Source: Clostridium transplantifaecale | GTDB lineage: Bacteria > Bacillota > Clostridia > Lachnospirales > Lachnospiraceae | DNA length: 64,000 nucleotides | Direction of reading: 5' to 3' | Assembly: GCF_900626075.1 (NCBI RefSeq) | Contig: NZ_UYZY01000007.1 | Span: 186,001 to 250,000, forward strand | In this document: piece after piece, positions 26,394-34,139 of the stretch | Layout: the number at the start of each line of letters is the position of its first letter | Numbering within the stretch: the stretch's first letter is position 1 | The notes under the pieces: generated by a model | Databases searched by the model: none | What the model saw: only the letters and a program-made list of their open reading frames with translations | What the model was told of the DNA's origin: nothing | Position numbers and translations under genes: made by a program

Positions 26394-27344
26394 ATGACTC
26401 AGTCTGAAATTGATGCATTTCTGGCAATAATCGAGTATGGTTCCCTGACTAAAGCGGCGGAACGGCTGTATCTGACCCAATCCACGCTGAGCAGCCGTCT
26501 GGACAGCCTGGAGAAGGAGCTGGGAGCGCCGCTTCTGATAAGGAAGAAGGGAATCCGCAGGGTTAAACTGACCGAAGCGGGGAAACGCATGGTCCCGGTG
26601 GCGGAAAAATGGAAGAAGCTCTGGCAGGAGACCAGGGAAGCAATCTGGAGAGAGGAGCGGCAGACGATGTTTCTCTCAACAATCCAAAGCGTCCAGACGT
26701 ACCTGATGGGGCCTGTGTACCGGGAGTTTTTAAACAGGGCGGACGACTGCGATATGTGTATCCTGGCGTTAGAGTCGAGGGATACTTATAAACTGATCGA
26801 GTCGGGAGAACTGGAGGCTGGCCTGATTGCCAACCCCGGTTATTCCAGGACGGTGGCCTCCATCCCCCTCTTTAAGGAACCGATGTGTTTCGTTTGCGGG
26901 AAAGGCAGTTCCTATGACGGAACGGTCCACCCATCGGCACTGTCCGTCAGAAATGAGATCTACCTGGAATGGCATCCGGAGTTTGTCATGTGGCATACTT
27001 ACTGGTTCGGGGACGGGAGAAGATGCCGGGTGGAGACCGATAATATGCAGCTTCTGGAGCAGCTCATCGAGCAGGATGAATACTGGACCGTGCTGCCCCA
27101 ATCGGCGGCTCTGAGCATGGAAAGCAGAATGGCGGTGAAACTGCTGCCGATGAAGGACGGCCCCGAGGACAGGGTGGTCTATATGCTTCTGAAAAATAAA
27201 AAAGAATGTCCGGAGCCGGTGAGAATCCTGATCCAGATGCTCAAAGGATATCTGGAACAGCTTGGGATACAGTGGATTGCGACGGAACACATGGAGGAGG
27301 CGGATAAAGATGAATACGGACAGAAAAAGAATATTATTTGCTGA
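26394..27344 (+). CDS. LysR family transcriptional regulator
   Basis: A 316-residue LysR protein with a standard N-terminal helix-turn-helix (MTQSEIDAFLAIIEYGSLTKAAERLYLTQSTLSS). The effector domain is divergent but complete. ATG 26394 follows GGAGG. It is the first gene of a run of four overlapping regulator genes (LysR, response regulator, histidine kinase, Crp-like). The copy A repeat element forms its upstream region. Targets are unknown. Confidence 0.88.
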   Translation: MTQSEIDAFLAIIEYGSLTKAAERLYLTQSTLSSRLDSLEKELGAPLLIRKKGIRRVKLTEAGKRMVPVAEKWKKLWQETREAIWREERQTMFLSTIQSVQTYLMGPVYREFLNRADDCDMCILALESRDTYKLIESGELEAGLIANPGYSRTVASIPLFKEPMCFVCGKGSSYDGTVHPSALSVRNEIYLEWHPEFVMWHTYWFGDGRRCRVETDNMQLLEQLIEQDEYWTVLPQSAALSMESRMAVKLLPMKDGPEDRVVYMLLKNKKECPEPVRILIQMLKGYLEQLGIQWIATEHMEEADKDEYGQKKNIIC

Positions 27345-28014
27345 TGATGACCCCGAGATCAGGGAGGTGGTCCGCATCCTTTTAGAGCACGAAGGCTTCG
27401 AAGTGATCGAGGCCTGCAATGGGAAGGAGGCGGTGGAAAAAGCGGACAATAGGGTGGATTTGATCATCCTGGATATCATGATGCCGGGAAAATCAGGAAT
27501 CCTGGCATGCCTGGACATCCGGAAGAAACTGACGGTGCCGATTCTATTTCTTACGGCCAGGACACAGGACTCGGATAAAGCGCTGGGCTTCAGCGCGGGC
27601 GGCGACGATTATCTGGCTAAACCGTTCTCCTACACGGAGCTGGTGGCCAGGGTCAAAGCGATGCTCAGAAGATGTTATGTTTATCAGGGAGGGGCTGCCG
27701 GCGGGGAGAAAACGGCCGTGATCCGGATTAAAGATATGTCCATCGACAGGGACAGCCGGGAAGTCCGCCTGGAGGGTGAAGAGGTGCTTTTAACCGATCT
27801 GGAATACAGGATTTTGCTGCTCATGGCCGAGAACAGAGGAAAAATCTTTACAATACAGAATATTTATGAGAGCGTGTGGGAGGAACCCTACTATTACACC
27901 TCCAACAACACGGTGATGGTACATATCCGGAACCTGAGAAAAAAACTGGAAAAGGATCCGAAAAATCCAAAATATCTTGTAAACGTTTGGGGAAAGGGGT
28001 ACCGGATAGAATGA
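27310..28014 (+). CDS. OmpR/PhoB family response regulator
   Basis: A 234-residue two-component regulator. The receiver has the acidic pocket ADDD (11-14), phospho-acceptor Asp55 in LIILDIMMP, Thr82 and Lys104 in YLAKPF. A winged-helix output domain follows (LTDLEYRILLLMAENRGKIFT, then VMVHIRNLRKKLEKDP). It starts 35 bp inside the end of the LysR gene and overlaps the kinase gene by ATGA, indicating translational coupling. Confidence 0.94.
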   Translation: MNTDRKRILFADDDPEIREVVRILLEHEGFEVIEACNGKEAVEKADNRVDLIILDIMMPGKSGILACLDIRKKLTVPILFLTARTQDSDKALGFSAGGDDYLAKPFSYTELVARVKAMLRRCYVYQGGAAGGEKTAVIRIKDMSIDRDSREVRLEGEEVLLTDLEYRILLLMAENRGKIFTIQNIYESVWEEPYYYTSNNTVMVHIRNLRKKLEKDPKNPKYLVNVWGKGYRIE

Positions 28015-29387
28015 AGAGGAAGTATCGCAGCAGATTGTGGATAAAATTAATTCTGTCGGTTGCCTTTGCTGCCGTCTGCGCCTTTTTTATCTTAGTCCAG
28101 GTTATGGATCTGGGCTATTATATCCTGGATCGTAATTATATGCCGGCCGTCATTGCCAGAAAGGAAAATGAATACATCCGCAAACTCCAGGCGTTTGTTA
28201 CGGAAAACAGGATTTCCATGAATGACGGTAATCAAATTCAGAGCTTTACGGAGCAGGACAGAAAGATGATTATGACGCTGTACCACGATGGCAGAGCCAT
28301 ATTCAGCAGTGACGGACGGATTGTGGCGACAATGCCGGACAGCCCTGATGATACGGAGTTGGATATAATGCCGGATATGGATCCGGGCACAGGGGAGGAT
28401 ATGGGGCCGGCGGGATATTCCGTCGCTTTTTCAGACGGCGCCGCGTCGGCGGTTCTGTTTTATATTGGAAATGAGGAAGACGAATTTATATATGTGCTCT
28501 CCACCGTGTTCAGCGGCATTTGTTTTGTTCTGATCTTATACGTTCTGATCCGGAAAAAAGTAAAATATATTGAACTTCTCGGCAAAGAGATGGAGATTCT
28601 GAAAAGCGGAGAGCTGAATTACCAGGTTACGGTAAAAGGAAACGACGAACTGTCTTCTCTGGCGGGAGAGCTGGATTCCATGCGGAGGGCGATTCTTTCA
28701 AGACAGGAGGAGGAGGAGCTGCTGCGGATCGCAAACCGGGACATGGTCACGGCCATTTCGCACGATTTGAGGACTCCTTTGACGTCCCTGATGGGCTATC
28801 TGGATATCCTGGGCATGGAAACGGATGGGGAAAAACAGAAGAAATACCTGTCTGTCTGCCGCGATAAGGCGGCCCAGATAAAGAGCCTGTCCGACAAGCT
28901 GTTTGAGTATTTTCTCGTGTATAGCAGGGATCAGGACGAACTGCACCGCGATGAGGTAAACGGGGCGGAATTCGTGGGGCAGATCGTAGAAGAGAGCCTG
29001 TTCGATCTGGAGAGCGAGGGCCTTCGGGTAGTGCGTAAAACGGGTGAGATCACGTGCAGCCTGTCCGTGGATGTAGAACTGATGCGCAGGGTATTTGGAA
29101 ACCTGTTTTCGAATATTCTCAAATATGCGGATCGGCAGCAGCCGGTGGAAGCAGAATACCGTGAGACGGAAAAAGAATTGATTATCTGCCTTAAAAACAG
29201 TACAGCGGCTGTTGAGCCGGAACGCGAGAGCACCAATATCGGACTTAAAACATGCGGAACGATACTGGAACGTCACGGGGGAACCTTCCGCTGCGGGAAA
29301 AGGGGAAGGCTTTTTAAGGCGGAAGTGCGCATTCCATGTGTGAAGATAGGAGAGAATGATGGAAATACAGGAACTGAAACTTTTTAA
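28011..29387 (+). CDS. sensor histidine kinase
   Basis: A 458-residue membrane kinase. Membrane segments at about 12-38 and 160-180 enclose a ~120-residue extracytoplasmic sensor rich in Asp and Met-Pro-Asp motifs. Then come a HAMP-like linker and the H-box AISHDLRTP with His251. The N-box is present (FGNLFSNILKYAD), but the glycine-rich boxes are weak: no clear DxGxG, only NIGLKTCGTILERHGG. Kinase activity is likely but the ATP site is divergent. It is the partner of the preceding response regulator. Confidence 0.9.
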   Translation: MKRKYRSRLWIKLILSVAFAAVCAFFILVQVMDLGYYILDRNYMPAVIARKENEYIRKLQAFVTENRISMNDGNQIQSFTEQDRKMIMTLYHDGRAIFSSDGRIVATMPDSPDDTELDIMPDMDPGTGEDMGPAGYSVAFSDGAASAVLFYIGNEEDEFIYVLSTVFSGICFVLILYVLIRKKVKYIELLGKEMEILKSGELNYQVTVKGNDELSSLAGELDSMRRAILSRQEEEELLRIANRDMVTAISHDLRTPLTSLMGYLDILGMETDGEKQKKYLSVCRDKAAQIKSLSDKLFEYFLVYSRDQDELHRDEVNGAEFVGQIVEESLFDLESEGLRVVRKTGEITCSLSVDVELMRRVFGNLFSNILKYADRQQPVEAEYRETEKELIICLKNSTAAVEPERESTNIGLKTCGTILERHGGTFRCGKRGRLFKAEVRIPCVKIGENDGNTGTETF

Positions 29388-30042
29388 CGGGCTGACGGAG
29401 GAGGAACTTCAGAGAAGCCTTGTCTGTTCCCGGTCCGGGATCGTGGAATATGAAAAAGAGGAGTATATTTTTACTCAGGGTGAAAGGCCGAAATGGATCT
29501 ACATGATACTGTCGGGGGAGGTTCTGCTTGAGCAGGCTAATCTTTCGGGGCGCCAGACTTATGCAGAGTGCCTGGGGATAAGGCAGCAGTTCGGCGTGGT
29601 GGATTTGTTTCTGGAGAGGGAGCGGTACTCCTACTCGGCAAAAGCGAGAAGCCACGTAAAACTGCTTCGGATTTCCAGTCATTTTTTCTACGGAACCTGT
29701 GAAAAAAACTGTGTCCATCACAGCAAGATTCTATTTAATATGATGGGGGTATTTGCCGAAGAGGCAGAAAAGAATTCAAAGAAGGTACAGCTTTTGACCT
29801 GCGGGAGCCTGAGACAGAGGATTGCCCTTTACCTCCTGCAGAACAGCGGCGGAAATAAAAGGGTGGAGCTTGCCATGAACAGGGAGGAGCTGGCGGCCAG
29901 TTTAAATGCGGCCAGGCCTTCTCTGTCCAGGGAATTGTCTCAGATGCAGGAGGAGGGGATTATTAAAATGGAGGGGCGTAAATCCATTGCGATCCTTGAC
30001 TGTTCCCGGCTTCAGGAAGACCTGGCCGATTTTGTTGGTTAA
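29356..30042 (+). CDS. Crp/Fnr family transcriptional regulator
   Basis: A 228-residue regulator with a cyclic-nucleotide-binding-like beta roll (YEKEEYIFTQGERPKWIYMILSGEV) and a C-terminal winged helix (MNREELAASLNAARPSLSRELSQMQEEGIIKME). It has several Cys residues but no Fnr-type N-terminal cluster motif. Its start lies 32 bp inside the kinase gene. It is convergent with a rubredoxin / superoxide reductase pair whose promoter has a Crp/Fnr-type palindrome, so it may control that oxygen-defence unit. Confidence 0.88.
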   Translation: MMEIQELKLFNGLTEEELQRSLVCSRSGIVEYEKEEYIFTQGERPKWIYMILSGEVLLEQANLSGRQTYAECLGIRQQFGVVDLFLERERYSYSAKARSHVKLLRISSHFFYGTCEKNCVHHSKILFNMMGVFAEEAEKNSKKVQLLTCGSLRQRIALYLLQNSGGNKRVELAMNREELAASLNAARPSLSRELSQMQEEGIIKMEGRKSIAILDCSRLQEDLADFVG

Positions 30043-30069
30043 AGTTAGAGGAGTTATAAATTAATGCAA

Positions 30070-30231
30070 TCAGTCTTCGGGAACGAAAACGTCTTTTCCA
30101 AGACCGCAAAGCGGGCATACCCAATCGTCTGGGATATCCTCGAATGCAGTTCCCGGAGCAATTCCGTTGTCCGGATCTCCGACCTCAGGGTCATACTCAT
30201 AGCCGCATGGTTCACATACATATTTTTTCAT
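30070..30231 (-). CDS. rubredoxin
   Basis: A 53-residue rubredoxin. The two iron-ligand motifs CEPCGY and CPLCGLG are both present and the core DPDNGIAPGTAFEDIPDDWVC is canonical. It carries one electron at a time, classically to superoxide reductase or rubrerythrin. GGAGG precedes the ATG. It follows the superoxide reductase gene on the same strand by 75 bp and is probably its electron donor. Confidence 0.95.
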   Translation of the reverse strand: MKKYVCEPCGYEYDPEVGDPDNGIAPGTAFEDIPDDWVCPLCGLGKDVFVPED

Positions 30232-30305
30232 TGTCAATTACCTCCGAAATAATTTAAACTTTTATATTCCGTCCCGCCGGATACAGGCTTTTATGTGGAC
30301 AGAGA

Positions 30306-30677
30306 TTATTTTCCGGCCTTCCAGAGACCGTGAAGGTTGCAGTACTCGTATGCTGCAATAAATTCGTCGCCGTCTTTTAAAATGAAGACAGCCTTTGGTT
30401 CTTCACCCGGTTTAAGGGAAGCGAACTGCCCGCCGGATGTTGTTTCAATGAAAATACCTGTGATATAGTGCTCTTCCAGCATAGGATGGGCAACCGAGCC
30501 GATGGCTACTTCCACGGTATTTTCGTTGATGGAGACAACAGGCACATGTTTCTCAGCCGCGCCGTCTGAAGTATTAGCCTTCAGGGCCTCCAGGGCAATT
30601 CCATTTTCTCCGCCGTCTAAAGATACCAGATTCAATAAGATATTTTTCTTGTCGTCACTTCTGTAAAATTTATTCAT
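30306..30677 (-). CDS. superoxide reductase (desulfoferrodoxin family)
   Basis: A 123-residue protein. The catalytic non-haem iron site is intact: Lys43-His44 in EKHVPVV, His64 and His70 in AHPMLEEHY, and Cys113 with His116 in YCNLHGLW. The N-terminal ~35 residues align with a desulforedoxin domain (FYR.....N), but every Cys of that centre is replaced (FYRSDDKKNILLNL). So it has the reducing site only, like 1Fe or cluster-less 2Fe-type enzymes. It reduces superoxide to peroxide without making oxygen. AGGAGG precedes the start. Confidence 0.9.
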   Translation of the reverse strand: MNKFYRSDDKKNILLNLVSLDGGENGIALEALKANTSDGAAEKHVPVVSINENTVEVAIGSVAHPMLEEHYITGIFIETTSGGQFASLKPGEEPKAVFILKDGDEFIAAYEYCNLHGLWKAGK

Positions 30678-30754
30678 ATCAGACCTCCTGTATAATCATT
30701 TTTATTTGTTTTGTTGTTCTGTAGATAAGATACCATAAAAAAGCGTGAAAGTCC

Positions 30755-30768
30755 GTAACAAATGTTAC
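30755..30768. promoter_or_regulatory. Crp/Fnr-type operator of superoxide reductase
   Basis: GTAACA-AA-TGTTAC. The identical 14-mer lies at 56721-56734 in front of the M20 peptidase gene next to another Crp/Fnr gene, and a variant lies at 57601-57616. Confidence 0.65.
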
Positions 30769-30870
30769 GCAACGAAAAAAATGTAAGAAAATGGAAGTCT
30801 GGAGTATTTGTACTGGATTTCCGGGTTCTTTCTGTTATAATGGGGAAAGTACGGCCTGGAGAGTGCTTCC

Positions 30871-30940
30871 GGGTTACTGTTCACTCGGGATGTATTCCGC
30901 GAGGTGTTTTCACGTGTTTTTTGTGAAAATCCCGAGTTCC
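30871..30940 (+). repeat. dispersed short repeat, copy 1
   Basis: GTTACTGTTCACTC is followed by ATTCCGCGAGGTGTTTTCA, a small hairpin (TTTTCACG / TGTGAAAA) and CCCGAGTT. The same string occurs inverted at 37429-37539. Confidence 0.6.
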
Positions 30941-31205
30941 GGCACCGGTTGAAGCAGGTGCATTTATAAAAATAAGTATCCCCGTGCATTCTTTTCCTAT
31001 GCATTTTCCATTAAGGTTCTTTTTTTGCGGCATGGCCCTTTGCGGCAAAACCGCCTTCAATTCTGTTGAAAAATAAGGAAAAGCTTAAGTTTTTATAACA
31101 ATTTTGTACGAGTTGCAAAAAACGGTGGAAATTCCACCGGGGGACGTGCTATATTATAGGCAGGCCGCCTGACGGCCAAAATGAAAACAGATAGAGGTTG
31201 AAAGA

Positions 31206-32603
31206 ATGAGAAAAAGAAAGGTCTTAAGAACTCTGGGAGCGGTGTCACTTCTGACGCTTGCGTTCAGCTTTACTACTCTGGCAGATGACGCGTCACGTTT
31301 TGTGACGGGGACAGACGTGAACGGTATTGTGATAGGAGGACTTACAGAAGCAGAAGCAAAGGCCAAAATTGAACAGTCCTACGCTTCAAGCTACAACCTG
31401 ACAATTATTGAGAAGGACGGAAAGAAAGAGAATATTAACGGAACAGAGATAGGATACCGGGTTACGGTCCCCAGCAATCTGCAGGAAATTCTGAGCCAGC
31501 AGAACGACACGGGACGCCAGTCCGGCCCTTCCTCCGATAACTCCCATACACTGGAGCTGCAGGCCAGCTATGATGACGCGCTTCTCACGGCCCGTATCAG
31601 GAGCCTGGAATGCATCAGCGGCGGAGATATCATCACAACGGCGGATGCCCGCATCTCCCCCTATCAGGAGGGACAGCCGTTCACGATTATTCCGGAAGTC
31701 CAGGGCAACAACGTGGATGCCGCGAAGACGGAGGCCGTTATCAAGGGCGCCGCGGCCACAGGACAGAGCCAGGTGGATTTGGCGGCAAATGGATGTTATT
31801 ATTCGGTGCAGGTGACAAAGGACAGCGAGCAGCTGAAAGCGCTCTGCGATAAGATGAACCAGAGCAGGGATATGGTTATCACCTATACATACGGCGACAA
31901 CACGGAAGAGCTTACAGGAGCAGTGTTTACAAGCTGGTTTACAGGTTCTGCCGACGGTCAGATTCAGGTGGACAGAACCGCCGCCGCGGCATACATTGCC
32001 TCACTGGCTGCCAAATACGACACGGCAGGCACGGCCAGGGTATTCCATACCGCTACGGGCAAGGATGTGACGCTGACAGGCCCTTACGGATGGAAACTCA
32101 ATCAGGCCGTGGAAGTGGAAGCCCTGATTGCGATGATACAGACGGGCCAGAGCCAGACATGGGCTCCGCAGTATTCTGCAACCGCCGCCAGCAGAACAGC
32201 GCCGGACTGGGGGAATACTTATGTCGAGGTTGACCTGGGAGGCCAGCATGTCTATATGTTTAAGGACGGCGCCCTTGTCTGGGATGCCCCGACCGTAACC
32301 GGCAACGTTTCAAAGAACTATACAACGCCGGAGGGAATCTACAGCCTCAATTACAAACAGACGGACCGGATCTTAAGAGGTGCAAAACAGGCCGACGGCA
32401 CTTATGAATATGAGAGCCACGTGGATTACTGGATGCCGTTCAACGGAGGAATCGGTCTGCATGACGCCAACTGGAGAAGCAAGTTCGGCGGTACGATTTA
32501 TCAGTACGGCGGAAGTCACGGATGTATCAACCTTCCCCCGGCCAAGGCTAAGCTGCTGTACGATCTCGTATACCAGGGAATACCGGTCATCTGTCATAAT
32601 TAA
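31206..32603 (+). CDS. L,D-transpeptidase with N-terminal repeat domain
   Basis: A 465-residue exported protein. A signal peptide (RTLGAVSLLTLAFSFTTLA) is followed by a ~300-residue region with two similar halves of the YoaR-like / peptidoglycan-binding type (VNGIVIGGLTEAEAKAKIEQ). The C-terminal YkuD catalytic domain has SHGCINLP with the nucleophile Cys near residue 440 and the upstream HDANW. It forms 3-3 cross-links in peptidoglycan and is resistant to most beta-lactams as a class. It is monocistronic with a strong terminator. Confidence 0.9.
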   Translation: MRKRKVLRTLGAVSLLTLAFSFTTLADDASRFVTGTDVNGIVIGGLTEAEAKAKIEQSYASSYNLTIIEKDGKKENINGTEIGYRVTVPSNLQEILSQQNDTGRQSGPSSDNSHTLELQASYDDALLTARIRSLECISGGDIITTADARISPYQEGQPFTIIPEVQGNNVDAAKTEAVIKGAAATGQSQVDLAANGCYYSVQVTKDSEQLKALCDKMNQSRDMVITYTYGDNTEELTGAVFTSWFTGSADGQIQVDRTAAAAYIASLAAKYDTAGTARVFHTATGKDVTLTGPYGWKLNQAVEVEALIAMIQTGQSQTWAPQYSATAASRTAPDWGNTYVEVDLGGQHVYMFKDGALVWDAPTVTGNVSKNYTTPEGIYSLNYKQTDRILRGAKQADGTYEYESHVDYWMPFNGGIGLHDANWRSKFGGTIYQYGGSHGCINLPPAKAKLLYDLVYQGIPVICHN

Positions 32604-32631
32604 GAACGGGAGAATGGAATCATTTGAAATT

Positions 32632-32681
32632 AAAAAGATGCAAACGCCATGCCTGAAAGGCAGAACGTCTGCATCTTTTTT
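32632..32681 (+). terminator. terminator of the L,D-transpeptidase gene
   Basis: AAAAAGATGCAAACG pairs with CGTCTGCATCTTTTT (one mismatch) followed by T residues. It may also serve the convergent methyltransferase. Confidence 0.88.
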
Positions 32682-32698
32682 AATGACTTTATCCCACG

Positions 32699-33487
32699 CT
32701 ATTTTTCGGCGGTCAGAATAAAGGACAGCGGATAACCTTTCCCGTCGTAAATCTCGGACAGGCCGACATCATAGTCGTATTCCTTCAGCCCCGTAATCCG
32801 AAGGCCTGCCTTGCAGGCCGCATTAATAATAGCGGCCATTGTATGTGAAAAGCTGATAAATGTTTTGGAATCGTATGTTTCAGACATATAACCCATTCCC
32901 TCGTTCTCAACCCACGGCTCTTTTCTGAAATAAGAGTAGGCTGCTCCGTGTATCTTCTGTTCATCATATTCAGGAGAGCCGGGCAGGGCCAGCATGTTCA
33001 TGATAGGATGGAAATCCTGGATATACATGACTCCGCCGGGCCTTAAACAGTCGGCCGCTTTTTGGAATAAGAGCTCCAGATTTTCAAACCAGGTGATGGC
33101 TCCGATGGTAAACATGACGAGATCAAAGGAAGTATGGTATTCTTCCGGAATATCCAGAATATTGGCCGCCACAAAGCTGCAGTTTGTAATGCCCGCTTTT
33201 TCGGCCGTTATCCTTGCCTGTTCCAGAATGTTTTCCGCGATATCAAAGCCGACGCCGGAATTCGCCCCGTTCTTTATGAGCGACAAAAGCTCACGCCCGT
33301 TGTTGCAGCAGAACTGTGCAATATCCTTTCCTGCAAAATGGAGCTTTTGCAATTCTTCTTCGGCGTTTTTATCAAAAAAAGGAAGTTTTTCATTCAGCAG
33401 CCGTATGTAATTTTCATCGCCCCAGTTGGGTTGTCTGTGCTCAAATGCCTCTTCCCAGGCCTCTTTGTTGCCTTCTATATAACTCAT
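32699..33487 (-). CDS. class I SAM-dependent methyltransferase
   Basis: A 262-residue methyltransferase. Motif I is relaxed (IAQFCCNNGRELLSLIKNGANSGVGFDI), then FDLVMFTIGAITWFENLE and LRPGGVMYIQDFHP (motifs II-III). The closest type is the small-molecule methyltransferase 11/25 group; the substrate is unknown. A Thr-rich leader reading frame and a hairpin precede it. Confidence 0.88.
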   Translation of the reverse strand: MSYIEGNKEAWEEAFEHRQPNWGDENYIRLLNEKLPFFDKNAEEELQKLHFAGKDIAQFCCNNGRELLSLIKNGANSGVGFDIAENILEQARITAEKAGITNCSFVAANILDIPEEYHTSFDLVMFTIGAITWFENLELLFQKAADCLRPGGVMYIQDFHPIMNMLALPGSPEYDEQKIHGAAYSYFRKEPWVENEGMGYMSETYDSKTFISFSHTMAAIINAACKAGLRITGLKEYDYDVGLSEIYDGKGYPLSFILTAEK

Positions 33488-33550
33488 ACTATAATCTCCT
33501 TAATGCCGCAGGAGGTTATGCAGTTACCGTTCACTCCGTGCCCGGTAACG

Positions 33551-33610
33551 TTATGCTTCCATAATACCTCCTGTTTTGGCTGTGGTTGTGTTAAATGTTG
33601 TTGTTTTCAT
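33551..33610 (-). CDS. possible Thr-rich leader peptide
   Basis: A 19-codon frame, MKTTTFNTTTAKTGGIMEA, has an excellent ribosome binding site (AAAGGAGG, 7 bp). Seven of its first 13 residues are Thr. It ends 63 bp before the methyltransferase start, and a GTTACCG / CGGTAAC hairpin lies between. This layout recalls amino-acid attenuation leaders, but no terminator with a T tract is seen, so regulation is unproven. Confidence 0.4.
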   Translation of the reverse strand: MKTTTFNTTTAKTGGIMEA

Positions 33611-33678
33611 TGTTTGCCCTCCTTTCTGTGATTATTTATCATAACGCATCAGCGGTATAACCATTGTCTTTCGCGTTG

Positions 33679-33912
33679 TTACCTGTTCCGGATCATCTCC
33701 CTGAGCTGGCGGAGAAGTTCCACATCGGAAGGAGTCAGCTTCAGGTTGGACTCCAGATTTCTTCCGTCCGTTGTTTTAACCGAAAGTTCTATAATATTAC
33801 CCTCCGCCAGGCCGCTGTTGTAAACGGCATTTAAAAACTGCGGAAATTTTGGGTGATTTTTCACAAATGTATCGCAGGAATTTTTGATCTGTAAAAGTTC
33901 CATTGGGTTCAT
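33679..33912 (-). CDS. conserved small protein of unknown function
   Basis: A 77-residue protein, two-part: an N-terminal helix (MNPMELLQIKNSCDTFVKNHPKF), then a short beta segment (NIIELSVKTTDGRNL) and a C-terminal helix (SDVELLRQLREMIRNR). AGGAGG precedes the ATG. I do not recognise a function; the pattern is of a small cytosolic protein. It is a single gene. Confidence 0.65.
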   Translation of the reverse strand: MNPMELLQIKNSCDTFVKNHPKFPQFLNAVYNSGLAEGNIIELSVKTTDGRNLESNLKLTPSDVELLRQLREMIRNR

Positions 33913-34045
33913 GGCATATGCCTCCTGTCTAAAATATTAATCGGTAGCCGAAGCATCGGCCGGTTGAATAATAACGGCGGTTCCGGCGCTGGTTTCTATT
34001 ATAAAGGGGAGGAGAGCTTCTGTCAAATTTGCGGATTGCAAAGAA

Positions 34046-34060
34046 TGTGACAAAATCACA
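34046..34060. promoter_or_regulatory. Crp-like palindrome before the CoA-disulfide-reductase-like gene
   Basis: TGTGA-CAAAA-TCACA lies 80 bp before the flavoprotein gene, with a TATAAT element between. The half sites are those of Crp/Fnr proteins, although the spacing is 5 rather than the usual 6. Confidence 0.45.
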
Positions 34061-34139
34061 GAAAAAACATATAGATATGGTTATAATAGTATCATAAGAA
34101 AGATGTATTTAAAATCAACGTGAAAGGCGGAGTATCGAT

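Larger units (their letters stand above)
30678..31205. promoter_or_regulatory. gap with Crp/Fnr-type site and dispersed repeat
   Basis: A 528-bp divergent region. It holds GTAACA-AA-TGTTAC (30755-30768), a perfect palindrome 78 bp upstream of the superoxide reductase gene, and a copy of a dispersed short repeat (30871-30940). The right part leads into the L,D-transpeptidase gene. No ORF is credible here. Confidence 0.6.

Noticed and set aside
30064..30252. 62-codon plus-strand frame
   Set aside because: It is the reverse shadow of the rubredoxin gene, whose two CxxC motifs are on the minus strand.
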